DNA of 61,246 nt. Source: Fragilaria crotonensis. Lineage: Eukaryota > Bacillariophyta > Fragilariophyceae > Fragilariales > Fragilariaceae. Made by a program: the position numbers and the translations under genes. Positions 34,958-46,162 of the stretch are shown here, piece after piece. Location: assembly GCA_022925895.1 (NCBI GenBank), contig JAKSYS010000363.1, positions 1 to 61,246 on the forward strand, in the 5' to 3' direction. How positions within the stretch are numbered: the stretch's first letter is position 1; each line of letters starts with the position of its first letter. The notes below the pieces were generated by a model, which was given only the letters and a program-made list of their open reading frames with translations, had not been told where the DNA came from and did not search any database.

Positions 34958-36019
34958 ATGGACCGAGCCGAAGATCTCGACGATGCACCTATTCTCATGA
35001 TCGAAGGGGATGAATTCTACGTGAATCACGACGCAATATGCCGAAGCTTCTACGAACTTGAACAATGGAACAATGGGATATTGCAGCCTCTAAGTCTTGA
35101 AGAGGAGTACGACCTACGCAGAGCCCACAAGACATTTTCTTTGCGTCACAAGATGAGAACCCTGATCTCGACGCAACTCTTGGATCCAACCAACTCCACA
35201 TCTAAAAATAGCAAGGACGACGACGAAGCAACGCAAGTGCCTCGCATCTCTGTACTTCCTCACAATGCTCGCGGGATCGTCAACCTTGGTACAGTGCAAC
35301 GTCGGGTTTGCATTCAAGAAATTGATCAAGGTGTCTTCGGATCTGCTGGGACAGGCGCGACCACTTGGGAGTCGTCCATTGCCATGGCCTTGCTCGTATC
35401 GTCACAACCCAATCTTCTTAATGGTCACGTCCTTGAATTGGGATCGGGGGTCGGGTTGGGAGGCATTCTCACGGGAATGATGGTGATGCCATCGTCCGTA
35501 TTGTCACTCACTTTGACGGATGGGAATGATGAAGTTTTGGAAGCGTGCCGCGACAACTGCCAGCGCGCAAAACTTGACCATCCCAATCTACGCATTCTGC
35601 GATTGGATTGGAATGATTTGCCAAAACCATCACTGAAGTATGATACAATTCTGGTCAGTGATTGCGCTTACAAGTACCCTGATGTTTTCGCTCTTGCTGC
35701 GGCGTGCAAGGATTCACTGCAGGAACCAGACGGGAAAGCTCACATTTTTGGCCCCTACAACCGCGGGGGGCTACACGATTTACTTCGTGAATTGAAAGAG
35801 CGTCAAGATATGGACGTCGAAGTTAGCAGTATTGAGATGAGTCGGTACCGACTGCAATCGTCATTCGCTACTGGCAATGCCTGCAGCCGGAACGAAGACG
35901 AAGCCATGTATGCATCGCGGCACGTGGTCAAGTTCCTACACATCACCGCAATGCATAAGAATCGACAGCAAGAATTGCTATCTCATCTGCATTCATCGAG
36001 TATGGATGCTATCGATTAG
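34958..36019 (+). CDS. Family-16 type (METTL21-like) S-adenosylmethionine-dependent methyltransferase
   Basis: From the ATG at 34958 the protein has 353 residues. An in-frame ATG at 34832 would add 42 residues rich in Arg, Ser and Leu (possible organelle targeting), so the start is open. The Rossmann SAM site is at 158-170 (VLELGSGVGLGGI), followed by the acidic strand end LTLTDGND, then DWNDL and the post-II strand DTILVSDCAYKYPDV, where family-16 lysine methyltransferases have D-x-x-Y. Upstream, the WESSIAMALL block matches the W-x-S/A-A-x-x-L region that closes the SAM pocket in METTL21/METTL18 proteins. These enzymes methylate lysines of chaperones, eEF1A or eEF2; the substrate here cannot be read from sequence. 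No intron is needed. Confidence 0.85.
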   Translation: MDRAEDLDDAPILMIEGDEFYVNHDAICRSFYELEQWNNGILQPLSLEEEYDLRRAHKTFSLRHKMRTLISTQLLDPTNSTSKNSKDDDEATQVPRISVLPHNARGIVNLGTVQRRVCIQEIDQGVFGSAGTGATTWESSIAMALLVSSQPNLLNGHVLELGSGVGLGGILTGMMVMPSSVLSLTLTDGNDEVLEACRDNCQRAKLDHPNLRILRLDWNDLPKPSLKYDTILVSDCAYKYPDVFALAAACKDSLQEPDGKAHIFGPYNRGGLHDLLRELKERQDMDVEVSSIEMSRYRLQSSFATGNACSRNEDEAMYASRHVVKFLHITAMHKNRQQELLSHLHSSSMDAID

Positions 36020-37314
36020 TGATGTACGTAGAAGCCGTGATGCAATCGTGAAGCAAAGCACACCAGATAGACTTTTCCTCACACTAGGTAACAACTCATC
36101 GTTCCGTAACGCTCAATTCCATACCTTCGGAAATGCCAGTCAATCATACATTCATTGATTACGAGCTTCGACTGAATTTCACCGAATCCGACGTCCTATC
36201 ATCATTATTGGCTTAGAACTCCTTAACTCTAGCATAGTGCTGGGGTACAATACTACGTAGAGGATAGCGTCGACAGGAATGAAGAATGTGTGATGAGGTG
36301 ATGAGTGAGGAGTGAGGAGACAGTAAGAAATGAGAACCCTACGAGTAGTGTAAACTTCAATGTGATTATGTTGAGGAGTCCTATTGGTCAACTTGCGCTC
36401 GACGTGCTTCGGGAGTGCTACGTAGAACTCAGTACTACCGTAGGGCTGTTCCATGTTCGGTACATGTACAGTACTGCCTCTGCATCCAGGACATACAGTA
36501 CCTTGACTCAAATTCTGCAGTACCTGGTACTACAGTACAAGTACTCCGCACAAAGCACTACTCGAGTATGATACCACGTTCCACCCCGTATGACATATGC
36601 ATACACCTCCCAACGTAGTACACGTACATGTACTGTTTCATTTAGTCATTTTCAGTGGGCTCTGGGATCCGATTTAAATGGCCGCTTTGTGTATGATGTA
36701 TGATGAAGTCGAAGTAGTATCAAAATTATAGAACACATTATGACCGAAACATGAGAACACCAGCCACGTCATAATCTGTGTTAAACGAATTCTAAGTTAG
36801 TGCTACTGGAGTACTGGACTCCTGCTTCATAACAAATACTACAGTACGACGAGTTACGTAAAATGTTTGACAAGGAGGTTTAAGCGACTCGAAATGTCGA
36901 TGCGTACGCAAATAGATGCAGATGCTCCAGCGTCAGAAAGGGAGCGAAATAAATGTTGTTGATATTCCGACGTGAATACGAATGAACTGATCTGGCAGAT
37001 TCATGCGTGGCCATTTACTACCCAACCGAAATGCCGACGCAGGAACACGTACACTCTATGTATACGGGACCAGCAGTAGGCATCTACGGGTTGTTTGGCA
37101 TTTGGCATCCTGAAACGAGTGTGTGGTGAGGTTGATACTGCAGCTATTCCATATTGCATTATTCCGATCTGTCAAGACACTCTCCTTACCATACCTGTCT
37201 AGTTCAGTGCCGAGGTCAGTCATATTCCTTTGGGACCGACTTGTTGAGACTTGGACTTCCACATCAGATTATAACACCGACACCCAACAGTCCTCACCTC
37301 GACGACGGCTTACC
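36020..37314. other. Spacer upstream of the histidine kinase pair
   Basis: No gene is recognised. GTAC words cluster at 36410-36630. The 37120-37310 part is open in frame with the kinase but starts with no ATG and is likely 5' UTR. Confidence 0.4.
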
Positions 37315-40300
37315 ATGACTGTACGTTACATTCAAGGCAAGACGAAGGGCCCTGGTGGCTCATATCCGTCAAAGCAATCGAAGCATGGTTCCGACGTGGA
37401 ATCGCATACCGAGTTTTCTGTTCTCGCAGCCGACGACGCTGCGAGCATTGTGTCGCAGCTAGAGAATCCGAGATCCTTTTTACGTGGTGGAACGGATGAT
37501 GATAAAATCAAGTTGGTCGAAGAACTCTTTCACAAGGGAGCAGCGATTGGAGTCGGTGTCTGGGTCATTTTGATGATTATGGTGTACTTGTTCTCTCCTT
37601 ATGAGCTTTACGAGGAGCCTTCAGGATTCGAGCAGCTCTGCCATATTGTTGGAGGCACTCTTCTGATCGTCTCGAATGGTGCCAGACTTCTTCCCTTGCT
37701 CATGAAAGATAAGGGCTACAAGATTCTGAAGAGTGGCTTCATTGTTGGGTCATTAGCTGTGCAGTTGGTGGCGTTGGCATCTAACTACATCATGGCCTTC
37801 AGACCAACACCAGTTATGTACGATGAAATTAGTGGGCTACGCTTTCATCTCGTTCGATGGGCAGAGTGGATTCCCCTGGCCTTCTCATGGCCTTTCTCAC
37901 CATTAACGTCGACGCACCTTTCCGAGGGCCCACTAAGGTTGACTTTGTATTCCCTACCATGATGGCACTGAGTACCTCCGCCGGATTGCTCTTCCCACTT
38001 TGCCCCGATGAATACACATGGTGGGGTGTCATGGGCACCTCTTGGTCATTGTTCAGTATGATCTACGTTGTAACCTATCAGAAGGGTGTTGACTACTTGG
38101 AATTGAAGGGTGAAATCAAGGCCGGCGCCTCCAGGTCCAAAGCAAATGCTCAACAGGCTGAGCGGCTTGATCTTACCAAGTCCAGTTTCTCGTTGTGCAT
38201 TGCCATTAGTGTCACCTGGACTTTCCTTGCTCTCATGTTCACCTTTTTCAGTGTTGTGACCAAGCTTGCCAGGAAGGATAGTTGGCTCAGCAACCCATCT
38301 ATCCCAGTGGCCTTGACCTGCACCTTCGAAGTTATGTCCAAGGTATGGTACCTTGGGGCCCTGTTTGAAGCATACGGCAAGGTCTTTGACGAACAGGTCA
38401 GGGGTCATCGCCGACTTGAGGAATTGCGAAGCTTCATGTCCGCGGTGTGGGCATCATCCTCTGACGTGATCGTGTTCTGCTCGAAGAACAACGATATCGT
38501 CAGCGCTCGGATCAGTCCATCGTTTCTCAAAATCCTTGGAAGTTCAGCCGACACTCTAGGCTTTGACATCACAAACGAAGTCTCACTTGTCCTTGAGATC
38601 GATCAAAGTCAGGATTTGTTCTCCGTTGTCGCCATGGATCTTGATAGACCGGTGATGAGAAGTGATCTTTCTAGTGTGTCCTATGACTTGAATACCAGAT
38701 CGTTCAGGATCTCCAAGGCGGATGATCTTAGTGCTCCTGAAGTTAACCTTGCACGCATGGCGAAGCTTGCGATTGACGCTGTCACTCTAGCGCCGGCGTT
38801 ACTAGAAAGGATTAATCCAACTAAGTTCGTCGCTGAAGTCGGCAGGAAAGGAGATCTCTCGAGCGAGATGTCTTGCGAGGTTAACATTTCGCTATTGGAA
38901 GGAAGGTCATGCGTCTTGACTCTGCGTGATATCTCCGAGCGTCTTCATCGCTTCCAAATTGAGAAGAAGCTTGTCAAGGAAGTCACCTCCAGAAAGAAGG
39001 ACGAGGAAGCCAACAGATTCACTCGCCATGAGGTGAAGAATGCTCTCTTGGCTGCGATGGGGATTCTGGACCACCTGAAGGAGTTGATGCAGCGCAGTAA
39101 TGTGTTACCAAAGAGAAACACGGACGAAAAGAGTATGTTTCTCCTTTCTGACAATGCCCCTATGGTATTCATGGACATGGGCGGCGACGACGACACCACG
39201 TCTCCTCAGACTAAAGAAGTGGAAGAAGCTTTCAACGAGCTCGATACTACTCTCAAGGATGTTATGGACACAATTTTGGACGAAGCAATGGCGCGCGAGG
39301 TAAGAACTGTTACCGGCGATGATCGATTGACTATTCTCGATCCTTTCTCTAACTTTCCTTGTTTTCCTCTAGATTATTTACGGCGATTACACACCGCGCA
39401 AGGAGCGCATGAATGTTCCTGATGTCCTCGACTCTCTCCGCCGACGCGCCTCTCGCAGATTTCCGATGGATATCGTGCCTGCCGGTCCTCTTTTCCCCGT
39501 CCTTGAAATGGATCGTCAGTTGCTACGATACATTTACCGAAATGCCGTATCGAATGCTTGCAAGTATGGAAAGAAGGATGGCGTTGTCAGTACTCGCGTT
39601 ACGTACGAACGGAATTTGCAGGTCCTGACGATGCAAGTCATCAACCTGCCAGGTGTAGGTCACGATAAGCTTTGCCAGCTCTCAGCCTCAGAGGCAGCGA
39701 AAGTGTTTGAGCAGGATACTCAGCTGAAGGCTACGCAAGAGGGCACCGGAAGAGAGGCCGAATCGATTCGCAATGAATCATCTGGAAACGGTGCCTGGAT
39801 CATGAAGAAGGTGCGCTTGCTTGTTTTGTTGTTGTTGTACTTTTGTTTTCGCCCCCTTTGGTGACGCTAACAATTTTGCTTCGACAGTGCGCCGAATCAA
39901 TGAATGGAAAAGTTGATATCAAATTCGAGAAGACGAGAACTGTTTTTACTTTCTCGTGTGCTGTCACCCCAGTTTACATGCCAGAACGAAGCATGAGGAT
40001 CTCAACCCCAAGTGTATCCAACGAGGAGTTCGCCATCCCAGAAGGTACTTGGGGTGTTGTGATTGACGACTCGAGGATCCAGCGTAAAGTGTTGGGAACG
40101 TTCATGCAGTTGATTGGTATTGACAAGTCAAGGCAAGTGGGTTGAACTCCTCGAACGTTTGTGTAGCTGCCTCTACTAATACTTTCTTTCCATTTCACGC
40201 AGACAAGTTATCCTTGGGGCCACGATGGAAGAGATTCACGGCTTTGGCGATGCTGTTCAAAAGCTTTTGAGGCAAAATCCTCGTGACAAGTTCCTGTTAA

Positions 40301-40872
40301 TCGTGGATGAGAATCTGGATATTGTCGATGGCGGAACTCGTCACGAAACGGTATCCGGTTCTATAGCGACACAGAACCTTTTGTCTCAACTCGACAATAA
40401 CACCAAATCGCGTGTGTTGGCATTGATTCGCAGTGCAAACGATTCGGACATGGACATTCAAGTGTATAGAAAGAGAGCCCACGGGCATTTGCGCAAGGAG
40501 CCTCTCAAAAAGACTGGCAATCTTGAGCTAATCAAGCCTTGGTGGATCGAGCGGTTTGCCTCCAACCATGACCAGGACATGGACGATTCCAGTGGAAACA
40601 ACACACTTGATTTTGCTGTCGCGGATGATGTTCGCGAGTCACTAGGAGTGATCAACGCGTTGTCGGCAGTGGCGAGTGAGGCTCGATGGCAGGCAATTCG
40701 CGAGAAACTGCATGCTCTCAAGGGTGACTTGAAAGCAACGATTCCTATGGGAATCATTGGGAAGGTCGTAACCCAGATCGATCAACTCATGGCGAGTGAT
40801 AGGCTACCACGAGATTTCAGCAACAAATGGATCCGACTTCAGGGTGAAATAGAGACAATTCTCGCTACCTAG
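37315..40872 (+). CDS. Rhodopsin-like hybrid histidine kinase with receiver and HPt domains, copy 1 (full-length)
   Basis: The ATG at 37315 opens a 3-intron gene. Residues 75-355 form eight predicted transmembrane helices. Helices 2-8 align to microbial rhodopsin A-G: R181-W-A-E184-W matches the R82-Y-A-D85-W of bacteriorhodopsin, W236-W237 the helix E tryptophan pair, W302 the helix F tryptophan, and E339-V-M-S-K343 the D212-V-S-A-K216 segment with the Schiff-base lysine. Then come a PAS-like region (380-470), HisKA with H572 (FTRHEVKNALLA), an HATPase with N-box RNAVSNACKYGK and G-box SSGNGAWIMKK, a receiver (VVIDDS, phosphoacceptor in LLIVDENLD, IRSAND, RKEP) and an HPt (KLHALKGDL). It would carry a His-Asp-His phosphorelay in one chain. 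One C is missing at about 37884 (TTCTCATGG; the paralogue has TTCCTCATGG). Introns: 39300-39372, 39811-39887 and 40133-40202; the last is GC-AG. Rhodopsin assignment is by motif only. Confidence 0.8.
40133..40202 (+). other. GC-AG intron in kinase copy 1
   Basis: The exon ends TCAAG and the intron begins GCAAGT, the usual context of the minor GC donor class, and ends CACGCAG. Splicing gives K-S-R-Q-V-I-L-G, matching D-R-A-R-Q-V-V-L-G in the paralogue, where the intron at the same position starts GTACGT. Confidence 0.75.
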
Positions 40873-42507
40873 TGTTCATGGAATTTTGAAAGATGCGGGT
40901 TTGAATTAAAATAGGAAGGCGCTGTGCATGCATGAGCAGTGTTTGTACTACCTCGTGCATGTTATCCCAGTATTTAATCAGTGCGGCAGTGTCATTAGGC
41001 GAGTTGTTGAATCGGGCCATTATTTGCTGCGGAAGTCGGATCGCACCTGTAACTTACTATAGGAACTTGGAAACCCTGTGTAGTGTATAGATTGTATGTT
41101 ATGTTTGAGTATAAAATAGTATATATGTAATTCACAATGCAAAATTGGGTTCCACGTAAACTCTCTATAGACAAACACCAAAACGAAGATCGTCAAAGCT
41201 AGGTGGTCGACGCTCATAGCGATAGAGCTTTGAGCTAGCTGATTAAGTTACGCTTGCAATAGCTCCTCGACCCGCAATCAGCCGAGATGCACTCATCTAC
41301 CTGACATACCAATGTGAATTCAACAGAATCGTCAATCAGACGAGCAGCGGCACTTGCTTGAAAGTACCTCGACTATCCCACTTCACAATCATCTAACTCA
41401 AGAGATTATTCTGGTATTGTTTCTTCTGGTTCTTTGGAAATTCTTTTTGGACAGCGTATCTGTCATGTGGCCATGAGTAACTCCTTGGTTGTCTTTCCCC
41501 CTTGCTTGACCAATGCTTGAAATGCAAGTTCGAACCCTTACTCATGAATTTGTCTCCAACTACCACCCTCAACGTGGTCAACGTTAATCGGATGCAGTGT
41601 GGATCTAAAGGAGGAAATAGTTAAACACGTGGAAGGGGATTTCCTTTATGTTGCCCTCTCTTCTCTCTGGGTCTACTCTCGCTACTATGCACTCCGGAGT
41701 ACTACCGGTGCACGGTGTAGCTACTCTCTCTCTCTATTGAGATAAAGAGGGTGGTGGCAAATCTTATCCAGCTTATGTCATAAACTCAAGACAGAATTGA
41801 GAGGGGGTCCCGTTTCAAAATTCCAGTGTACAAGTACTGTAGTACAAGTACTGGGCTCAGGGATGGTTGTTCTTTTTTTTTAAGGACACCCAGAGTACTT
41901 GCACATTTACTCCTTCACAAATGTGCGGGTAGACACTAGATGACTCCATGACCCAACACTTCCTGGTCGCAGATTCGCCAGAACGGCTGAGCTACTGTAC
42001 ATTTCGGTATGCTACTGAGAGAGTGTCATACTCTGAGTGCTGTACAGCACTACGGCCTATATTTCGATACAAATGTATTCGGATTAATTGTTTTGTCGAA
42101 ATTGTTCCGAATCATAGGGTCATCGGTTCCCATAAATGATCGTGCTCATCAACAATCAGCTTGCGACGTGGCAAGGAGGGGCAGTGCCATAAAATTCTCG
42201 TAGAACGCAGTTAACGGACATATTTAATCGGGATTTATCCAGTGTCGAAATGGAAAGTTGTGTGACTATGCAGAATGTGATATGACAGGACGTCATCAGA
42301 GCATGTTTCATGGGCAGTGGATATCGATTAAATGTAAAATGTGGTCATCTGCGTGGACTTCGTTGCGTGTGCAGAAGTTGCTGATACGGGCGGGCTGGTT
42401 GAATTTTGATCTTCGTTAAACATACTCCGTACAGAAACCTTTCACAACAAGCTGGAAAAAGCTTTGGGTGACCGATCGAGCCGAAGTTATTCAGCGTCGC
42501 GGTGCCC
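40873..42507. other. Spacer between the two kinases
   Basis: No gene is recognised. It holds a CT-repeat (ACTCTCTCTCTCT, about 41724), T-rich runs and a few GTAC words. There is no trace of a missing first kinase exon for copy 2 in any frame. Confidence 0.45.
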
Positions 42508-45500
42508 ATGTCTTACAGTCAGCGATCGCAGAGCATGTCGAAGGTCCACAGATCCCCCCAAATGCCGAAGCGAGAATCTCACTCCAAGAATGAATCGGAG
42601 ACGACGAACCCGAGATACAAAGAGTTCACATTTATGGCCCCTGACGATGCTGCGAGTCTTGTCTCCCGTCTCGAGAATCCCCGTTCCTTTCTCAATGCAG
42701 CGGCCGATACTGACACTGCCCTCGCCTTCCTCATGGCCTTTCTCACCGTTAACGTCGATGCGTCATTCAAGGGTAACGGCTCCCAATCACCTAAGGTGAA
42801 CTTCATTTTCCCCTCCATGATGGCTCTGAGCACCTCCGCTGGAATGATATTCCCATTTTGCCCGAACGAATATCTATGGTGGACTGTCATGGCCATCTCG
42901 TGGTCTCTTTTCTTTACTATCTATGTTGTAACCTTCCAAAAGGTAGTCGACTACTTGGAGTTGAAAGGAGAACTCAAGGCCGGCAGCGCACAGGCCAAAG
43001 CGAACGCTCAGCAAGCCGAACGTCTTGAAATAACCAAGTCCAGCTTCAATTTATGCCTATCAATCAGCATATCCTGGACTATGTTGGCTCTCATCTTCAC
43101 ATTTCTCGGTGTCGTCACCAAGCTTGCCAGAAAGGATAGCTGGGTCAGTAATCCGCATCTCCTCGTCGCAGTGACGTGCGTCTTTGAAGTCATATCCAAG
43201 ATCTGGTACCTCGGCGCACTCTTTGAAGCCTACCGCAAGGTCTTTGACGAGCAGGTTAGGGGGCGCCGCAGGCTAGAGGAGCTTCGTAGCTTCATGTCGG
43301 CGGTGTGGCTGTCATCGTCAGATGTCATCGTTTTCTGCTCAAAGAACGGTGGTATTGTAAGCGCCAAGGTCAGCCCAGCCTTCATCAATACCCTCGGTGG
43401 TTCTGCTGAGGCCCTCGGCTTGGACGCTGATGATCCGGCATCATTGATGCTTGAGATCGACGCAAGTCAAGATATATTTTCTGTTAGTTGCATGGACCTC
43501 GATCAAGCTATCGTTCAAAGTGACATTTCCAGCGTTCACACCGAGAATCTCAACTTGAGGACTTACCGGATCTCCAAGGCAGAGGACATCAACGCCCCTG
43601 AAGTCAATCTCGCACGCATGGCGAAGCTTGCTCTTGACGCTGTTACTCTGGCTCCAACGTTGCTGGACAGTAGGATCAACCCCACCAAGTTCGTGGCTGA
43701 ATCGGGCAGGAAAGGGTTCGCTGCGACTGAAATGTCTTGCGAGGTTCACATTTCACTTTTGGAAAGCAGGTCTTGCGTCTTGACTTTGCGCGATATCTCC
43801 GAACGTCTTCATCGCTTCCAAGTGGAGAAGAAGCTCGTTGAGGAAGTTACTTCCAGAAAAAAGGATGAGGAAGCCAATCGATTCACTCGCCATGAGGTGA
43901 AGAATGCTCTCCTGGCTGCCATGGGAATCCTTGACCACTTGAGGGATCTGATGCAGCGCAGTAATGTGTTACCCAAGAGAAACACGGAGGGTTTGGTTGT
44001 CGTCTCCGAAACTGCTTCGATGTCATTCTTGGACATCGGTGGAGATGACGACAGTGTGTCTCCTCAGACCAAGGAAGTCGAAGCTACTTTCAACGAGCTT
44101 GACGCCACTCTTAAGGACGTTATGGACACTATTTTGGACGAAGCGATGGCTCGCGAGGTAAGTCATTTGATGTTTTGCATTCGGGATTGCGCCGCCCTCC
44201 AACGGGTATCTCAATAAACACTATCTGTTCCTACAGATTATTTATGGGCATTATACCCCAAGGAAGGAACGCATCAACGTCCCTGATGTTCTCGCCTCGC
44301 TTCGGAGAGGAGCATCGCGCAGATTTCCATTGGATGTGGTTCCTTCTGGTCCTTTGTTCCCTGTCCTTGACATGGATCGTCAATTGCTGCGGTACATCTA
44401 CCGAAATGCGATATCGAATGCCTGCAAGTTCGGTCGAAAAGATGGCGTTGTCAATACTCGTGTCAACTACGATAGTCACTTGCAACTGCTGACGATGCAA
44501 ATCATTAACTTACCTGGAGTTGGCCATGAGAAGCTCTGCAAGCTTTCTGCCGCTGAAGCGGAAAAGATCTTTGAAAAGAACACTAAACTCAAGGCCACGC
44601 AAGAAAGCGAAACGGATGGAGCCGCGTCCAATGATGACTCGACCGGCAATGGCGCGTGGATCATGAAGAAGGTACGAATGCGCTGCCTCGGGTTCACATC
44701 CTTATTTATCCGGTGTGACGATGACTTACAATTGTTTCTTTGTATCAGTGCGCGGAGGCCATGAACGGACGGCTGGATATCAAGTTTGAGAAGACGAAAC
44801 GGTATTTTCGTTCTCATGTGCATGTTCTCCAGTGTTTATGCCAGAACGGCAAACACTGCATCAACGGCCTGTCGGCTCCGTCAACATGTCAACCTCCGAA
44901 GAATTTGTCATTCCCGATGGCACGTGGGGCGTTGTGATTGACGACTCAAGAATCCAAAGGAAGGTTTTGGGCACATTCATGCAGCTTATTGGAATTGATA
45001 GAGCTAGGTACGTGCGGTGATCACTAATACATGTCTTCCTCATGTTTTGAAATGATGCGACTCATATGGTGTTTCATTCCCTCTGTTGCGAAAAACTACA
45101 GGCAAGTCGTCCTTGGAGCTTCGAAGGACGAGATTCACGGCTTTGGCAAGGAGGTTCAAAGGCTGCTGAAGGAAAATCCGAATGATAAATTCATTTTGAT
45201 CGTCGATGAGAATCTTGACATTGTGGATGGAGGAACTCGTCACGAAACGGTATCTGGTTCCATTTCGGTTCAAAACCTGCTGTCAGAACTTGACCAAAAT
45301 TCGAAGTCTCGTGTCTTGGCGTTGATTCGCAGTGCCAACGACTCGGACATGGACATTCAGGTGTACAAGAAGAGAGCTCATGGACATTTGCGAAAGGAAC
45401 CGCTCCAAAAGACTGGTAATCTCGAATTGATCAAGCCATGGTGGATCGAACGTTTTGGGGTGGAAGTCCCATGATGGATGATTCTAGTTTGAACAATTCG

Positions 45501-45767
45501 TTGGAATTCGGAGTGGCCGATGACGTTCGGGAATCGCTTAGCGTTATCAGCGCCCTCGCCGTCGTGGCGAGCGATGCTCGTTGGCAGGCCATTCGTGAGA
45601 AATTGCACGGCCTCAAGGGCGATTTAAAGGCAACTATGCCAATGGCCACTGTGGGCTCGATCGTTGCCGAGCTGGATCGACTCATGGGCCAAGAAAAGGT
45701 ACCTCGGGATTTCAGCAACAAGTGGCTCCGTCTCGAAAGTGAGATAGAGTGCATTCTTGCCGTGTGA
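42508..45767 (+). CDS. Hybrid histidine kinase, copy 2, with truncated rhodopsin-like domain
   Basis: Tandem paralogue of the gene at 37315-40872 with the same three intron positions (44158-44236, 44672-44748, 45008-45101; all GT-AG). The first 62 residues correspond to those of copy 1 (DDAASLVSRLENPRSFL), but the sequence then jumps in frame to ALAFLMAFLTVNVD. About 122 residues are missing: the extra helix, helices A and B and the first half of C with the R-W-A-E-W motif. Helices D-G, including E227-V-I-S-K231, remain, as do HisKA (TRHEVKNALLA), HATPase, receiver and HPt. Two one-base losses, at AAA 44797-44799 and GGGG 45457-45460, break the reading frame, but the paralogue shows the expected frame on both sides. 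If the deletion is real the protein cannot form a rhodopsin, though the kinase core could still work. Confidence 0.8.
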
Positions 45768-46162
45768 AAAGTATTCGGGTAAGTAAAAGTACAACTCTGT
45801 TACATGATAAATAGTTATGAACCATTGAAAGCTGTCAAAATCTCGTGATAGTCCTAAACCCACCCGGGCTGTAGCTTGCCTCAGAATTTGCGCACTGGAT
45901 AGGAAATGCTTTCTCCAGCTCGGTAAACGCACCAGGGACCGCATCTTGAGAATGATAGGTTGGGATCGAATTCTATGTATGGATTCAGATCGAGGAACAA
46001 TTCACTGAGTCATGTGAAAAGGCTGAACAATATTAAATTTGATTATGGGCTGCGGTGTGTTTAAGCCTCTCATCTCCCTATTCTATATGCATTCGTAATA
46101 TATTTTCTTCAATAAAAAGTATGCACCGAGTTCCGAATCTGGTTTGGGTTTCTCGCTCATTC
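45768..46162. other. Convergent spacer
   Basis: This is the 3' flank of both the kinase and the minus-strand secreted protein. It holds an AATAAA-like word (CAATAAAAAG at about 46110). Confidence 0.4.
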
